Notes under the pieces: generated by a model | Seen by the model: the letters and a program-made list of their open reading frames with translations, nothing else | What the model was told of the DNA's origin: nothing | Database searches by the model: none | Assembly: GCF_022921095.1 (NCBI RefSeq) | Contig: NZ_CP095053.1 | Location: forward strand, 124,001-188,000 | Direction: 5' to 3' | Source of the DNA: Hymenobacter aerilatus | Lineage (GTDB): Bacteria; Bacteroidota; Bacteroidia; Cytophagales; Hymenobacteraceae | DNA: 64,000 bases | Shown here: piece after piece, positions 8,984 to 17,974 of the stretch | Numbering within the stretch: position 1 is the stretch's first letter | Layout: each line of letters begins with the position of its first letter | Translations under genes and position numbers: made by a program

Positions 8984-9865
8984 CTACCACCAGCGCCAGA
9001 GTAGCATTACCACAAACGCCGCGCTCAGGCACAACGACGATACTTGGTTCATGCGCATGGTGTGGTCGAAATTGGCGGCGCTGGCATCGTACCACACCAA
9101 CCAAGCCCAGCGACCAAACAACCCCACTACGGGTAGGGTAGCCGTCAAGAATAGCAGGGCGTGCGGCCACTCGTTGCGCTGTGCGTATACGGCCACCAGC
9201 AAAGCTGCCCCTATCCCCAGCGCCACGCCTGCAAACACAAACGTACCCCGTATGCCCAGGCGAAGGCTCAAAGTCCGGTCGCCACGTCGGGCGTCTTCTT
9301 GGTGCTGATATACCTGCGTGAGCGGGTAGGAACCGCATAAAAACAGCGTGCTCACCAAAGCCAGCAGGAGGTTATCGGAGGCCGATATAGCCGTAGAAGA
9401 AGCGCCTACCCCCACTTGCGTCATCACAAACGTGAAGGCTCCCTGGAACACCACAACCACCAGCGTGCTCACAAGCGGATATTTTTTCAACCGAATGCCC
9501 TCGTAGCTGTACGCCTTCGATACCAGCAGATACATGGCTACCAGCCCGGCAAAGGGTAGGGAGAGGAGCGCCCCGCCCAGCACAGCCAGTGCATCAAACA
9601 GCCACACCAGATGCAGCAGCTCCCGCGACACCGGCGGCGGCTGACGCAGACCGCCAATGCTGCCTTCGTCGCGGTCATAGTAGCTATTGTAGCCGTTGGA
9701 GGCAGGGTAGGCCAGCAGGTGCAGCACCACAAACACGCCCACCGCTCGCCACGGGCTGAATGGCTCGCGCAAAGCGCTCAGCCCAAACCAGAATACCGGC
9801 ATCAGGTACACCGAAAATGGAATCCGCAACAACGGCAGCGCCTGACGGTAAGAAGTAAGTGACAA
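8984..9865 (-). CDS. UbiA family prenyltransferase
   Basis: 293-residue integral membrane protein with about eight or nine hydrophobic helices. Both Asp-rich substrate motifs of the UbiA superfamily are present: NSYYDRDEG (NxxxDxD type) after helix 2 and EDARRGDRTLSLRLG in the second half. These bind the Mg-diphosphate of the isoprenoid donor. The acceptor is unknown; quinone, haem or other lipid pathways are possible. It is the last gene of a minus-strand group with a methyltransferase and two membrane proteins, although 150 AT-rich bases separate it from the methyltransferase. Confidence 0.87.
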   Translation of the reverse strand: MSLTSYRQALPLLRIPFSVYLMPVFWFGLSALREPFSPWRAVGVFVVLHLLAYPASNGYNSYYDRDEGSIGGLRQPPPVSRELLHLVWLFDALAVLGGALLSLPFAGLVAMYLLVSKAYSYEGIRLKKYPLVSTLVVVVFQGAFTFVMTQVGVGASSTAISASDNLLLALVSTLFLCGSYPLTQVYQHQEDARRGDRTLSLRLGIRGTFVFAGVALGIGAALLVAVYAQRNEWPHALLFLTATLPVVGLFGRWAWLVWYDASAANFDHTMRMNQVSSLCLSAAFVVMLLWRWW

Positions 9866-10015
9866 GGAAAGGAAGAAGTAGAATGAGAATCAGCAGGCGG
9901 TTGTTCGCGTAGCTCTACGTAAACCTTCAGCCATTTTAGCAACAGCTGAAGTCGTACAGGTTGTAAAATTGACAGAATCGCCTACACTTTTTAATTCTTA
10001 CTTCTCAATTTTCAA

Positions 10016-10804
10016 TTAATTCTTCGGCCAGCCCGTGAGGTAGAGTACCTGCGAACCCGACCAGTGGCGCGCCTTGCCCACACGCCACTCAAACTGGCCA
10101 GTAGGGTCAGCGCGACGGGCTAAGGCTAGGAGTTGGTTGGGTGGGTACAGGCGCAGAATCGATACTACGCCGTCCCAGATAGTGCACGCCGGAATCAGAG
10201 GAACGAGGTAGGTGAACAGCAGCCGGCTCCAACGAAACGGGCGGATAAATGGCGTAATGCACAGCAGGGCTATGGGCATTACCAGGGCTGCCAGCACTAC
10301 TTCGTGCCAGTGCTTGCCAGCGCCCTCAAATACGCCAATGCCCGCCCGCTGCCGCACGGCATCGACCAGAATAGCCTCGGCCAACGCAGGCGGGAAGTGG
10401 TGAAACGCCGAAAAGACTACCCGAAACCCCGGCAAGGTAGCCGGCACGCGGGTAGCATCTACGGAGGTAGGCAAAAACGTGAGCCCGCCGTCCGTGCGCT
10501 CGTGCAAATGCTGCCACGCAGTAGGCTGAGGGTAGAGGTCGGTGAGAGTGACGCGCAGCTGCGGAAAGTCCTGCGCTTGTAACGCCCGCCACACACCCTC
10601 GGTGCCGCCACCCGCGCCGGCGCATAGCTCCAGTAGCTCCGTTTGCCGTGTGTGCTGGAGCGCCTCGCGCAGGAGAGGTACAATGGGCTGATAGATTTTC
10701 AGCCCTGAAATCATGAAGCGTAGGTAATCCATCATGCCCGCCCGCACTACCTCCGGAAACCACGGCAAGTCCTCGAACTCGAACAGTTGCAAGCGAAGCT
10801 TCAT
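10016..10804 (-). CDS. SAM-dependent methyltransferase-like protein with C-terminal hydrophobic region
   Basis: 262 residues. LLELCAGAGGGTEG matches motif I of class I methyltransferases, followed by VTLTDLYPQP (motif II acidic residue) and FRVVFSAFHHFPP (motif IV region). The C-terminal part contains two hydrophobic stretches (VVLAALVMPIALLCITPFI and LLFTYLVPLIPACTIW) that could anchor the enzyme in the membrane. It overlaps the upstream membrane gene by four bases (ATGA), so the two are co-translated. Near the UbiA gene a lipid or quinone-like substrate is possible, but this is inference. Confidence 0.75.
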   Translation of the reverse strand: MKLRLQLFEFEDLPWFPEVVRAGMMDYLRFMISGLKIYQPIVPLLREALQHTRQTELLELCAGAGGGTEGVWRALQAQDFPQLRVTLTDLYPQPTAWQHLHERTDGGLTFLPTSVDATRVPATLPGFRVVFSAFHHFPPALAEAILVDAVRQRAGIGVFEGAGKHWHEVVLAALVMPIALLCITPFIRPFRWSRLLFTYLVPLIPACTIWDGVVSILRLYPPNQLLALARRADPTGQFEWRVGKARHWSGSQVLYLTGWPKN

Positions 10805-11283
10805 TCGGCTGAGGGACTTTGGTATAAGACGGCTAATAAGGCTGCCGCCAACCAGGGTAGGCTGATAAGCGCACTTATCCAGTACACCGTAAACAGCACA
10901 TCGAAACGGAAGCCACTCAGCTTGCTATGCTGTGTCAGCAGCCAGTAGCAGCCATACAGAGCGAAGAGCACCGCAACGAAACCTACAAAAATAAGCGCAG
11001 TGCCCCACAGCAAAGCTGTTCGCCGTTCTGGACAGGGTAGGGAAGCGGAACGTGCAAATAGCCGCTTCATATACGGAATACGGAAGCATCCTGCCAGAAA
11101 AGCCCAGAATCCACCGCTACCCCAAAATCCCATCGGCGCACCAGATGTCACCAGTAGTACAAAGCCTAGTGCGGTGCCGCCCCATGTGGTGTGCCATAGG
11201 TGCCACCAAGCTCTTGTTTGGGCTAAGTCGTTCTTCCGAACGTCATGAATTGCCAACGTATCGTCCATGGGCGGGCGGCACAA
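10801..11283 (-). CDS. Membrane protein of unknown function
   Basis: 160 residues with four hydrophobic segments, two on each side of a basic loop (YMKRLFARSASLPCPERR). No family recognised. The stop overlaps the methyltransferase start (ATGA), indicating a tight operon. Translation may begin at the first Met or at Met6 (MDDTLAIHDV, 11268). Confidence 0.65.
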   Translation of the reverse strand: MCRPPMDDTLAIHDVRKNDLAQTRAWWHLWHTTWGGTALGFVLLVTSGAPMGFWGSGGFWAFLAGCFRIPYMKRLFARSASLPCPERRTALLWGTALIFVGFVAVLFALYGCYWLLTQHSKLSGFRFDVLFTVYWISALISLPWLAAALLAVLYQSPSAE

Positions 11284-11342
11284 CAGCGCCGGATTACCCT
11301 ACTGCTACGCCAGCATTGCCCGAAACGTTGGCTGCTCTGCGC

Positions 11343-11762
11343 TTAGGCGTTCTGGAAGCGCGGCGGTGCCGGCTCGCATAGGAAGTAGACGGCTGCCAAC
11401 GCCGCCGCCAGATACGGCAGCGACATGGTGACTAGACTGCGCAGATCAACCACCGGCAAATGGTGCAGAACGAAGAAATTAGTTACTGCGTAGCAGCCTA
11501 GTACGGCTACAGTACCAATAGTACGGCGCGCCGAGCAGGTAGACAACTGGCCCAACAACCGGAAAAGGGGTACGCAGAAAGGCAGAACTAACAAGGAAAC
11601 CAAGGCGGCCAGCAAACCACTAAACAGGCCGATGGAAAAATCGGCAGGACGGTCGAGCGCGAAGTCAATAGTCAGTAGTATGGTGCCTCCTAAGTTGCTG
11701 AGCAGCCACAACGATAGAGCCTTACGCAGAGAGTAATTGGTTAGTGAAGTAAAAGATAACAT
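11343..11762 (-). CDS. Small membrane protein of unknown function
   Basis: 139 residues with four predicted membrane helices and a short polar C-terminus (CEPAPPRFQNA). No family recognised. Same strand as the methyltransferase pair, 59 bases upstream, so probably the first gene of that transcript. It is preceded by a long AT-rich gap. Confidence 0.6.
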   Translation of the reverse strand: MLSFTSLTNYSLRKALSLWLLSNLGGTILLTIDFALDRPADFSIGLFSGLLAALVSLLVLPFCVPLFRLLGQLSTCSARRTIGTVAVLGCYAVTNFFVLHHLPVVDLRSLVTMSLPYLAAALAAVYFLCEPAPPRFQNA

Positions 11763-12187
11763 ATAACGCAGCGGTAAAAAAGTTGGGAAAAGTAAGGAGA
11801 CTAGGAAAAAGAAGTTGGATTTCTATTTTCTGGAAATGTTAACCAAAAATGGGAAAAGTGAAACTGTATCTTGATTTTATATACGAAACGGCGGTTTTGC
11901 AGGATTTTCATCAAATGGAACTTTTTTATATAAACTGTCCTACAGTGCCTAATTCGAAACATTTCTACTGTATTTTTTTATAAACAGAGGCAGTTACATA
12001 GACTAGCACTAATAGCCATCTAGCGGTATCTGCGCTGAGGAATAAAGAGCGGAAGCCTAATTGCAAACGAAACTTCCCATTTTGGCAGCAACTATACCCT
12101 ATAGAGCTAGTCGCGATTCCCAATTCTTACTAGGGCCACTCAATAGAGAAAAGCTCTAGCGTTTGGAAATCTCGACTGTATTTAGAA
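11763..12187. other. AT-rich intergenic region without recognised genes
   Basis: About 425 bases, markedly richer in A and T than the flanks, between two divergent gene groups. No open frame with coding character, RNA gene or strong hairpin was seen. It should hold the promoters for both directions; the operator at 12188 lies at its right edge. Confidence 0.5.
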
Positions 12188-12204
12188 ACTTTGTAATGCA
12201 AAGT
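12188..12204. promoter_or_regulatory. Palindromic operator ACTTTG-N5-CAAAGT, copy 1
   Basis: Perfect 6+6 dyad with spacer TAATG, ending 15 bases before the ATG of the membrane protein gene. The same dyad with the same 15-base distance occurs before the second transcription unit (13181). The adjacent winged-helix regulator gene is the natural candidate to bind it. Confidence 0.72.
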
Positions 12205-12219
12205 GCTCTGTATAGATCT

Positions 12220-12867
12220 ATGAAGCCAGTTACCGATCCGCTCGCCCAACTCACGGAAATCCGCGCCATTATGGAGCGCTCCTCGCGGTTCATTTCGCTT
12301 AGTGGCCTGTCGGGGGTAGGGGCGGGGGTGGTAGCGCTGGCCGGCGTGGCTGTGGGCAACTGGTACCTCAACAGTCAGTATGGCCCCCAGGGCTTTATGC
12401 GACTGATGAACGGTAGCTACGATACTCGGCAGGAGGCGCTACCGTTTCTGCTAGGCCTAGCGGCTGTTATTATTACCCTGGCACTGGGTGTAGCCTTCTT
12501 TTTCACGCAGCGCCGTGCCCGGCAAAACGGCATGGCCCTGTGGGGGCCGTTAGGACGGCGACTGGCGCTCAGCCTGGCTATTCCATTGGTAGCAGGTGGG
12601 CTATTCTGTTTGATGCTCTACCTGCGCGGTGCCGCCGGGTTGGTGATACCGGGTATGCTGCTGTTCTACGGGTTGGCCCTGCTGAATGCCAGCAAGTACA
12701 CGCTGGACGAAATCCGGTGGCTGGGCCTCACCCAAATTGGGCTGGGATTGCTCGCAACCTTGCTTCCGGTTTGGGGGTTAGTGTTCTTTGCCTTTGGGTT
12801 TGGGCTGTGCCACATCGGCTATGGCCTACTCATGTATAACCGTTACGAACGTTCCCGCCCCGCGTGA
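12220..12867 (+). CDS. Multi-spanning membrane protein in regulator operon
   Basis: 215 residues. The soluble start (MKPVTDPLAQLTEIRAIMERSSRFISLSG) is followed by six or so hydrophobic helices. No enzymatic motif is visible. The gene ends with GTGA shared with the following winged-helix regulator, so the pair is co-translated. The ATG at 12220 is chosen because it sits 15 bases after the ACTTTG palindrome, as at 13213; a longer frame from 12163 would translate the operator. Possibly a sensor or partner of the regulator; function not assigned. Confidence 0.75.
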   Translation: MKPVTDPLAQLTEIRAIMERSSRFISLSGLSGVGAGVVALAGVAVGNWYLNSQYGPQGFMRLMNGSYDTRQEALPFLLGLAAVIITLALGVAFFFTQRRARQNGMALWGPLGRRLALSLAIPLVAGGLFCLMLYLRGAAGLVIPGMLLFYGLALLNASKYTLDEIRWLGLTQIGLGLLATLLPVWGLVFFAFGFGLCHIGYGLLMYNRYERSRPA

Positions 12868-13160
12868 AGTACGCCATTCATACGCTCAACAAAGCTTTCG
12901 ACAACCGCGTGCGGCTAGGCGTTATGGCCGTGCTCATGACTACCGATTCCGTGAGCTTCAACGACTTGAAGGAAGCCTTAGACCTCACCGACGGCAACCT
13001 GGCCAGCCACGTGTCGGCCCTGGAAAAAGCGGGCTACGTAACCGTCACAAAACAGTTTGTGGGTAAGAAACCCAATACCACCTACACTGCTTCAGCCGAA
13101 GGCAAGCAAGCGTTTCAGGAGCACCTGAATGCCTTGGAAAAACTCTTGAAAGGAGGGTAG
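12864..13160 (+). CDS. Winged-helix transcriptional regulator (HTH_34/MarR-like)
   Basis: 98-residue stand-alone winged helix: RVRLGVMAVLMTTDSVSFNDLKEALDLTDGNLASHVSALEKAGYVTVTKQFVGKK is interrupted only by the usual turn, with recognition helix around residues 44-58 (TDGNLASHVSALEKA) and wing at VTVTKQFVGKKPNT. It starts at GTG overlapping the preceding stop by four bases. It most likely binds the ACTTTG-N5-CAAAGT palindromes at 12188 and 13181, controlling its own operon and the following membrane gene. Confidence 0.87.
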   Translation: MKYAIHTLNKAFDNRVRLGVMAVLMTTDSVSFNDLKEALDLTDGNLASHVSALEKAGYVTVTKQFVGKKPNTTYTASAEGKQAFQEHLNALEKLLKGG

Positions 13161-13180
13161 GCTCTTTTTTTTGTGTATAA

Positions 13181-13197
13181 ACTTTGAAATACAAAGT
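13181..13197. promoter_or_regulatory. Palindromic operator ACTTTG-N5-CAAAGT, copy 2
   Basis: Perfect 6+6 dyad with spacer AAATA, ending 15 bases before the ATG at 13213, the same geometry as copy 1. AAACTTTG within it is close to TAnnTTTG, so the palindrome may overlap the -7 element and transcription start. Confidence 0.72.
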
Positions 13198-13212
13198 ACT
13201 TTAATAAAAAAT

Positions 13213-14856
13213 ATGGCAACTTATTCACCTAGTGCGGTCTACCAGACGGCCGCCGCGCCTACTGTCCCCCCATTTCCGCTCACTACGCTGCAAAAGCTGG
13301 CATTGCCGGTAGGCGCCATTCTGTTCGACGTACTATTCTGGCACGAGCGCATGGCCCTGAACATGTTGGTATATACGGTATTTGTGCTGGGCGTGAGCGT
13401 AGCTGGCCTGCCGCGTACTGCTCCGCAGTGGCGCTCGGGCTATTGCTGGCTGCTGCTGATGGGAACATTGCTGAGTGCCGTGTTGGTTGCCGTGTATGCT
13501 TCCGGGGCAGCGCAGTTGGCGGCGGTGGTGTCGCTGGCAGGGTGGCTGGGCTACCGCAACCAGCCCCACCTGCGCCTGGTGCTGTATGCTGTGCTCACCA
13601 GCCTACTGAATCTGGTGCCGGCCACCCAGCGCCTGTTCCAACTGGTACGGTTGCCGGCCAACCTGAACAATAGGGTAGGGCGTGGCTGGTTCTACGGCCG
13701 GTTGCTGGTACTGCCATTGGCTGCGCTGGCAGTCTTCCACGTGTTGTTTGTGCTGGCCAATCCGAAGTATGAAGCCCTCACGGCGCGATTCTGGGAGTTG
13801 GTAGGCGAGGCCCTGGACCTACTGTTCAGCCGCTTATCGGTGCCGCATGTGCTGTTTTTTCTGTTGGGCCTAGTGCTCACGGCCGGCGCATTACTACTCT
13901 TGCCATTGCACTATTTCGCCGACCACGAGTCGCGCTTCGGGGAGTTTGTGCAGCGGCAACGCGACCGAGTAGCCTCGCTAGGCGTACGCCACCCCGATTT
14001 TCGCGCTGACCGTTTTCCGCCCCTGGGCCTGCGTCGCGAGTACTTAATGGCCGTGAGCCTGTTGGTGCTGGTGAATGGGCTGCTACTTGTGGTCAATCTC
14101 ATCGACATCAGCTGGATCTGGATTGACTTCCAACCCACCGCCAACTTCGACCTCACACAGTTTGTGCACGAGGGTACGTATGTGCTCATTCTGAGCATTT
14201 TGGTGGCAATGGGGATTGTGCTGTGGTTTTTCCGGCGCAACCTTAACTTCTACCCCCGGGGTCTCGCTACCCTGCGGTGGCTAGCTACCGTGTGGGTGGT
14301 GCAGAATGCGGTGCTAGCCGTGTCGGTAGGGCTGCGCAACTACTACTATATCATATATACGGGTCTGGCCTACAAGCGCATCGGGGTATATGGCTTCCTG
14401 CTGTTAACGTTCTTTGGCCTGCTCACGGTGTTGCTGAAAATCTGGCAGCGGCGTTCGGCCTACTCTCTGGTGCGCCTAAATATGCTGGCCGCCTACGTGG
14501 TATTGCTGCTGCTAGCCGCCGGCAACTGGGAAATCTGGATGGTGCGCTACAACCTGCAAACCCGTTTTCAGCGCGTTGACTACGGCTTTTTGCTTGACAT
14601 GCCCGACCGCGTGTTACCCGAGCTGGCCGCTACCGCGCCTACCCTTGCCGGCCGCGAGCTAGTACAGGAAAACGACTACAACCAGTGGGTAGCCTTACCC
14701 GAAACCGAAGCACAGGCCCGCCTGCAGCAGCGCATTATAGAGTTTCAAGCGTTGGAGGCGCAACGCCGCTGGCCCAGCCGCTCCTGGGCTGACTGGCAAG
14801 CCATTCAAACCATCAAAGCAACCACACTTACGCATGCTTCTCAATCTCGTCCTTAG
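13213..14856 (+). CDS. Large polytopic membrane protein (DUF4153/DUF4173-like)
   Basis: 547 residues with about twelve hydrophobic helices and a C-terminal soluble tail of about 100 residues (from RYNLQTRFQRVDYGFLL). The arrangement and segments such as NYYYIIYTGLAYKRIGVYGFLLLT resemble the DUF4153/DUF4173 family found beside winged-helix regulators in Bacteroidota. No catalytic motif seen. The start at 13213 is preferred to 13171 because the longer frame would include the operator. The last 23 bases overlap the next small gene. Confidence 0.78.
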   Translation: MATYSPSAVYQTAAAPTVPPFPLTTLQKLALPVGAILFDVLFWHERMALNMLVYTVFVLGVSVAGLPRTAPQWRSGYCWLLLMGTLLSAVLVAVYASGAAQLAAVVSLAGWLGYRNQPHLRLVLYAVLTSLLNLVPATQRLFQLVRLPANLNNRVGRGWFYGRLLVLPLAALAVFHVLFVLANPKYEALTARFWELVGEALDLLFSRLSVPHVLFFLLGLVLTAGALLLLPLHYFADHESRFGEFVQRQRDRVASLGVRHPDFRADRFPPLGLRREYLMAVSLLVLVNGLLLVVNLIDISWIWIDFQPTANFDLTQFVHEGTYVLILSILVAMGIVLWFFRRNLNFYPRGLATLRWLATVWVVQNAVLAVSVGLRNYYYIIYTGLAYKRIGVYGFLLLTFFGLLTVLLKIWQRRSAYSLVRLNMLAAYVVLLLLAAGNWEIWMVRYNLQTRFQRVDYGFLLDMPDRVLPELAATAPTLAGRELVQENDYNQWVALPETEAQARLQQRIIEFQALEAQRRWPSRSWADWQAIQTIKATTLTHASQSRP

Positions 14857-15058
14857 CCTGCTTGCGCTGTTGAGCTGCGGCGGTGGGGTGGTAGTCCTAG
14901 CCATGGTGCTCACCTGGCAAGAGCATGCCGCTACCCCCGACGTGCGCTGGCGGCGCCTGGTATACCTGGTGCTACCCGTTACGGTGCTGGTAGCGGGCCT
15001 TATGCTTGGGTCATTAACGCTGGTGTTTCGATACTGGACGCCGGCCGCGGCCGGGTAG
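14834..15058 (+). CDS. Small two-helix membrane protein
   Basis: 74 residues: hydrophobic helix 1 (LVLSLLALLSCGGGVVVLAMVLTW split over residues 4-27), a charged loop (PDVRWRR) and helix 2 (LVYLVLPVTVLVAGLMLGSL). It begins inside the previous gene in another frame (23-base overlap), which favours translational coupling. No family recognised. Confidence 0.5.
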   Translation: MLLNLVLSLLALLSCGGGVVVLAMVLTWQEHAATPDVRWRRLVYLVLPVTVLVAGLMLGSLTLVFRYWTPAAAG

Positions 15059-15073
15059 ATACAGTAGAGGGTT

Positions 15074-15445
15074 ATGAGAAATCTAGTAAGCGAACTTGGG
15101 AAGTTTGTGTGGAGGATACTATGTCTGCCCCCAGCACTTTTATGGTGGGCGATGGCGGGCCTGGTGTTTGCCGGCCTGAATGAGCTGCTAATTGAAGAGC
15201 TATGGCCTACTACACCTAAGGCTGGGATGTTTTTTGTAATGGCGGCTTGTGTATGCGGTATTCTGCTTGTGTGGTCGATACCACCAACTGTACGCGCATT
15301 GTATCGCACAGCCACTCATATTGTGTGGCGTACGTTATGTTGGTGGCTTTGGGTAGGAAGTATAGTATGTGTGATAGGAGCAAACTGTGCGTTGGGGTTT
15401 GGATTGCTGCTCAGTTTTGCGGAATGGACGGTTAAAGGCTCATAA
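15074..15445 (+). CDS. Small membrane protein of unknown function
   Basis: 123 residues with three or four hydrophobic, Trp-rich segments (LLWWAMAGLVFAGLNELL, MFFVMAACVCGILLVW, LCWWLWVGSIVCVIGANCAL). ATG 16 bases after the preceding stop, so possibly the tail of the same transcript. The codon use is less GC-rich than its neighbours. No family recognised. Confidence 0.55.
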   Translation: MRNLVSELGKFVWRILCLPPALLWWAMAGLVFAGLNELLIEELWPTTPKAGMFFVMAACVCGILLVWSIPPTVRALYRTATHIVWRTLCWWLWVGSIVCVIGANCALGFGLLLSFAEWTVKGS

Positions 15446-15517
15446 TATAATTGTGGTTCATACAGTCGTTATGGTAAGGCTAACAGTTGATCATACGCCC
15501 GCCCGCGCCTAATCTGG

Positions 15518-15525
15518 TATATTTG
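15518..15525 (+). promoter_or_regulatory. Candidate -7 promoter element of PBP1A gene
   Basis: TATATTTG matches TAnnTTTG exactly and lies about 50 bases upstream of the ATG at 15576. The nearest TTG upstream (15487) is 28 bases away, longer than usual. Confidence 0.45.
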
Positions 15526-15575
15526 TACCTGCCAGGCCCCTACCCGTTGCGCGGGCCGGTTCCAACGCGCTCCGC

Positions 15576-17957
15576 ATGTCCGCTCCCGACCTTCCGAATC
15601 AAGAGAATTCCACTCCCGTTCCGCCTCGCCGTCGTTGGCCCAACCGCTTGTCGCGCTTTATGTGGGCGCTGTTCATCATTGGGGTAGGGGTGTTTCTGCT
15701 CTATCCTATTTTGGTAAGCACCAACTTCCTATTCTTGTTCGGGAAGTCGCCGAGCCTGGAGGAACTGGAAGATCCTAAGGTGGAGCAGGCCTCGGAACTG
15801 TACTCATCGGATGGTGTGCTGATGGGCACGTACTTCCGCGAAAACCGTTCGCCGGTAGCCTACAATAAGATTTCCCCCCTGCTCATCAAGGCGCTGATTG
15901 CCACCGAAGACGTGCGTTTTTACGACCACTCCGGCATTGATGCCACTGCCCTGGCCCGCGCTGTGGCAGGCGTGCTCAGCGGCGACACGCGCAGCGGCGG
16001 TGGCTCTACCATCACCCAGCAGCTAGCCAAAAACCTTTACAAAACCCGCCGTGGCGAAACCCGCGGGGGACTGGGCCACATTCCCGGCGTGAGCACCATC
16101 ATCAGCAAAACCAAGGAGTGGCTGACGGCCGTGGAGCTGGAAAAGCGCTATACCAAGGAAGAAATTCTGCGCATGTACCTCAATACCATGGAGTACGGCT
16201 CCAATGCGTTCGGTATTAAGGTGGCCGCTAAGACCTTCTTTAGTACTTCGCCCGATAGCCTTTCTCCTCAGGAAGCGGCCATGTTGGTAGGGTTGCTCAA
16301 TAACCCTACTGCCTTCAACCCACGCTTTCACCCCGAAGCAGCTCTGAAGCGACGCAACCTAGTACTCATGCGTATGGGCCAGGCGGGCTTTCTGAGACCC
16401 ACCGCAGCCGACTCGCTTCAACAACTACCCATTGCGCTACAATACCACGTAGAGCGCCACATTGATGGGCCGCCTACCTACTTCCGGGGGGCCATCAGTC
16501 AGGCGCTAACTACCTGGTGTGAGCAAAACGGCTACGACCTCTACCGCGACGGTCTGCGCGTATATACCACTATCGACTCGCGTATGCAGGAGCACGCCGA
16601 GTATGCGGTGGAAAAGCACATGAAGAACCTGCAACGCCGGTTCGATACCTTCTGGCGCAACCGCAACCAGAACCCCTGGGTGAACGAAAAGGGCAAAGAA
16701 ATCCCGAACTTCATTGAAACCCAGATGAAGCGTACCCAGCAGTACAAGATGCTGGCGGCGCAGTTCAAGGGGCAGCCCGCCCGCCTAGACTCGGCCCTAC
16801 GCGCCAAGCGTCCCATGAAGGTGTTTACTTGGAAGGGCGACAAGGATACTACGCTGCTGCTTTCCCCGCTAGACTCGTTGGCTTACTACAAGCATTTCTT
16901 GCAGGCGGGCATGATGACGATGGACCCTTTCACGGGCCAGATCAAAGCCTGGGTAGGCGGCCTCGATTACCGCTTCTTTCAGTACGACCACGTGAAACAG
17001 GGCAAGCGCCAGGCGGGCTCCACGTTTAAGCCCTTTGTCTACCTCACGGCTATTGACAACGGCTACACCCCCTGCGACCGAATCCGGGATGAGCGCATCA
17101 CGATTAAATACGTGGAAGACGGCAAGCCCATGGAGTGGCAGCCCGACAACGTAACGCGGTCTTACACCGGTACCAATATGACGCTGCGCCACGCCATGGC
17201 GCGCTCCGTAAATTCTGTGACGGCTCAGCTTACGGAGCTGGTAGGCTGGGACAAAGTGGCTGAGTACGCCCACAAGGTAGGTATCCGCAGCAAGCTGCTA
17301 GGGGTGCCCAGCATCGGCCTGGGTTCGGGCGGCGACGTGAGCGTGTACGAGATGGTGAATGCCTACAGCACGTTCGTCAACCAGGGCTTCCGCTCCGAGC
17401 CGCGCCTGATTACGCGCATCGAAGACCGCAACGGCAACGTCATTGCGCAGTTTGACCCACGCCAGAAACGGGTTATCTCGGCCGAAACGGCTTGGCTGAT
17501 GACCTACATGCTGCGCGGCGGCATGGAGGAGCCTGGTGGTACCTCGCAAGCTCTCTGGGATTATGAACTCTGGAAAAACAACAACCAGATTGGCGGCAAA
17601 ACCGGCACCACCTCCAACTACTCCGATGGCTGGTATATGGGCGTCACCCGCGACCTGGTAACCGGCGTGTGGGTAGGCGGTGAGGACCGTAGCATCCACT
17701 TCCTGCACTCCGAGCAGGGAGAAGGCGGCCGCATGGCCCTACCCATCTTCGGCCTCTACATGGAGAAGATCTACCAGGACAAGGAACTGGACTATAAAAT
17801 GGGGCCGTTTCCGAAGCCCACAGTTAAGATCAACAAGAAGTACCAGTGCGTGACCGAAGCGCCCCGCCGCCGCCGCGAAGCCGTCGACTCACTGCAGATT
17901 GACAATCTGTTGGATCAGATTAACTCCGGCCGTAGCAGCGTACCGGATAGCTTGTAG
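15576..17957 (+). CDS. Penicillin-binding protein 1A (bifunctional transglycosylase/transpeptidase)
   Basis: 793-residue class A PBP that polymerises and cross-links peptidoglycan. A short Pro/Arg-rich cytoplasmic tail is followed by one membrane anchor (about residues 28-50). The GT51 glycosyltransferase domain carries EDVRFYDHSGID (catalytic Glu111) and GGGSTITQQLAKNLY. The transpeptidase domain has the active-site STFK (Ser482), SVNS, and KTGTT (Lys675). The length is normal for PBP1A of Bacteroidota. The C-terminal tail is basic (APRRRREA). An intergenic palindrome follows 17 bases after the stop and separates it from a convergent gene. Confidence 0.95.
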   Translation: MSAPDLPNQENSTPVPPRRRWPNRLSRFMWALFIIGVGVFLLYPILVSTNFLFLFGKSPSLEELEDPKVEQASELYSSDGVLMGTYFRENRSPVAYNKISPLLIKALIATEDVRFYDHSGIDATALARAVAGVLSGDTRSGGGSTITQQLAKNLYKTRRGETRGGLGHIPGVSTIISKTKEWLTAVELEKRYTKEEILRMYLNTMEYGSNAFGIKVAAKTFFSTSPDSLSPQEAAMLVGLLNNPTAFNPRFHPEAALKRRNLVLMRMGQAGFLRPTAADSLQQLPIALQYHVERHIDGPPTYFRGAISQALTTWCEQNGYDLYRDGLRVYTTIDSRMQEHAEYAVEKHMKNLQRRFDTFWRNRNQNPWVNEKGKEIPNFIETQMKRTQQYKMLAAQFKGQPARLDSALRAKRPMKVFTWKGDKDTTLLLSPLDSLAYYKHFLQAGMMTMDPFTGQIKAWVGGLDYRFFQYDHVKQGKRQAGSTFKPFVYLTAIDNGYTPCDRIRDERITIKYVEDGKPMEWQPDNVTRSYTGTNMTLRHAMARSVNSVTAQLTELVGWDKVAEYAHKVGIRSKLLGVPSIGLGSGGDVSVYEMVNAYSTFVNQGFRSEPRLITRIEDRNGNVIAQFDPRQKRVISAETAWLMTYMLRGGMEEPGGTSQALWDYELWKNNNQIGGKTGTTSNYSDGWYMGVTRDLVTGVWVGGEDRSIHFLHSEQGEGGRMALPIFGLYMEKIYQDKELDYKMGPFPKPTVKINKKYQCVTEAPRRRREAVDSLQIDNLLDQINSGRSSVPDSL

Positions 17958-17974
17958 GGTAGGGCAGTTACATC

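Noticed and set aside
14695..15315. 206-codon minus-strand open frame
   Set aside because: Antisense to the end of the DUF4153/4173-like gene and two small membrane genes; Ser/Thr/Arg-rich with no domain. The plus-strand small genes have membrane-helix character, so they are preferred, though with modest confidence.
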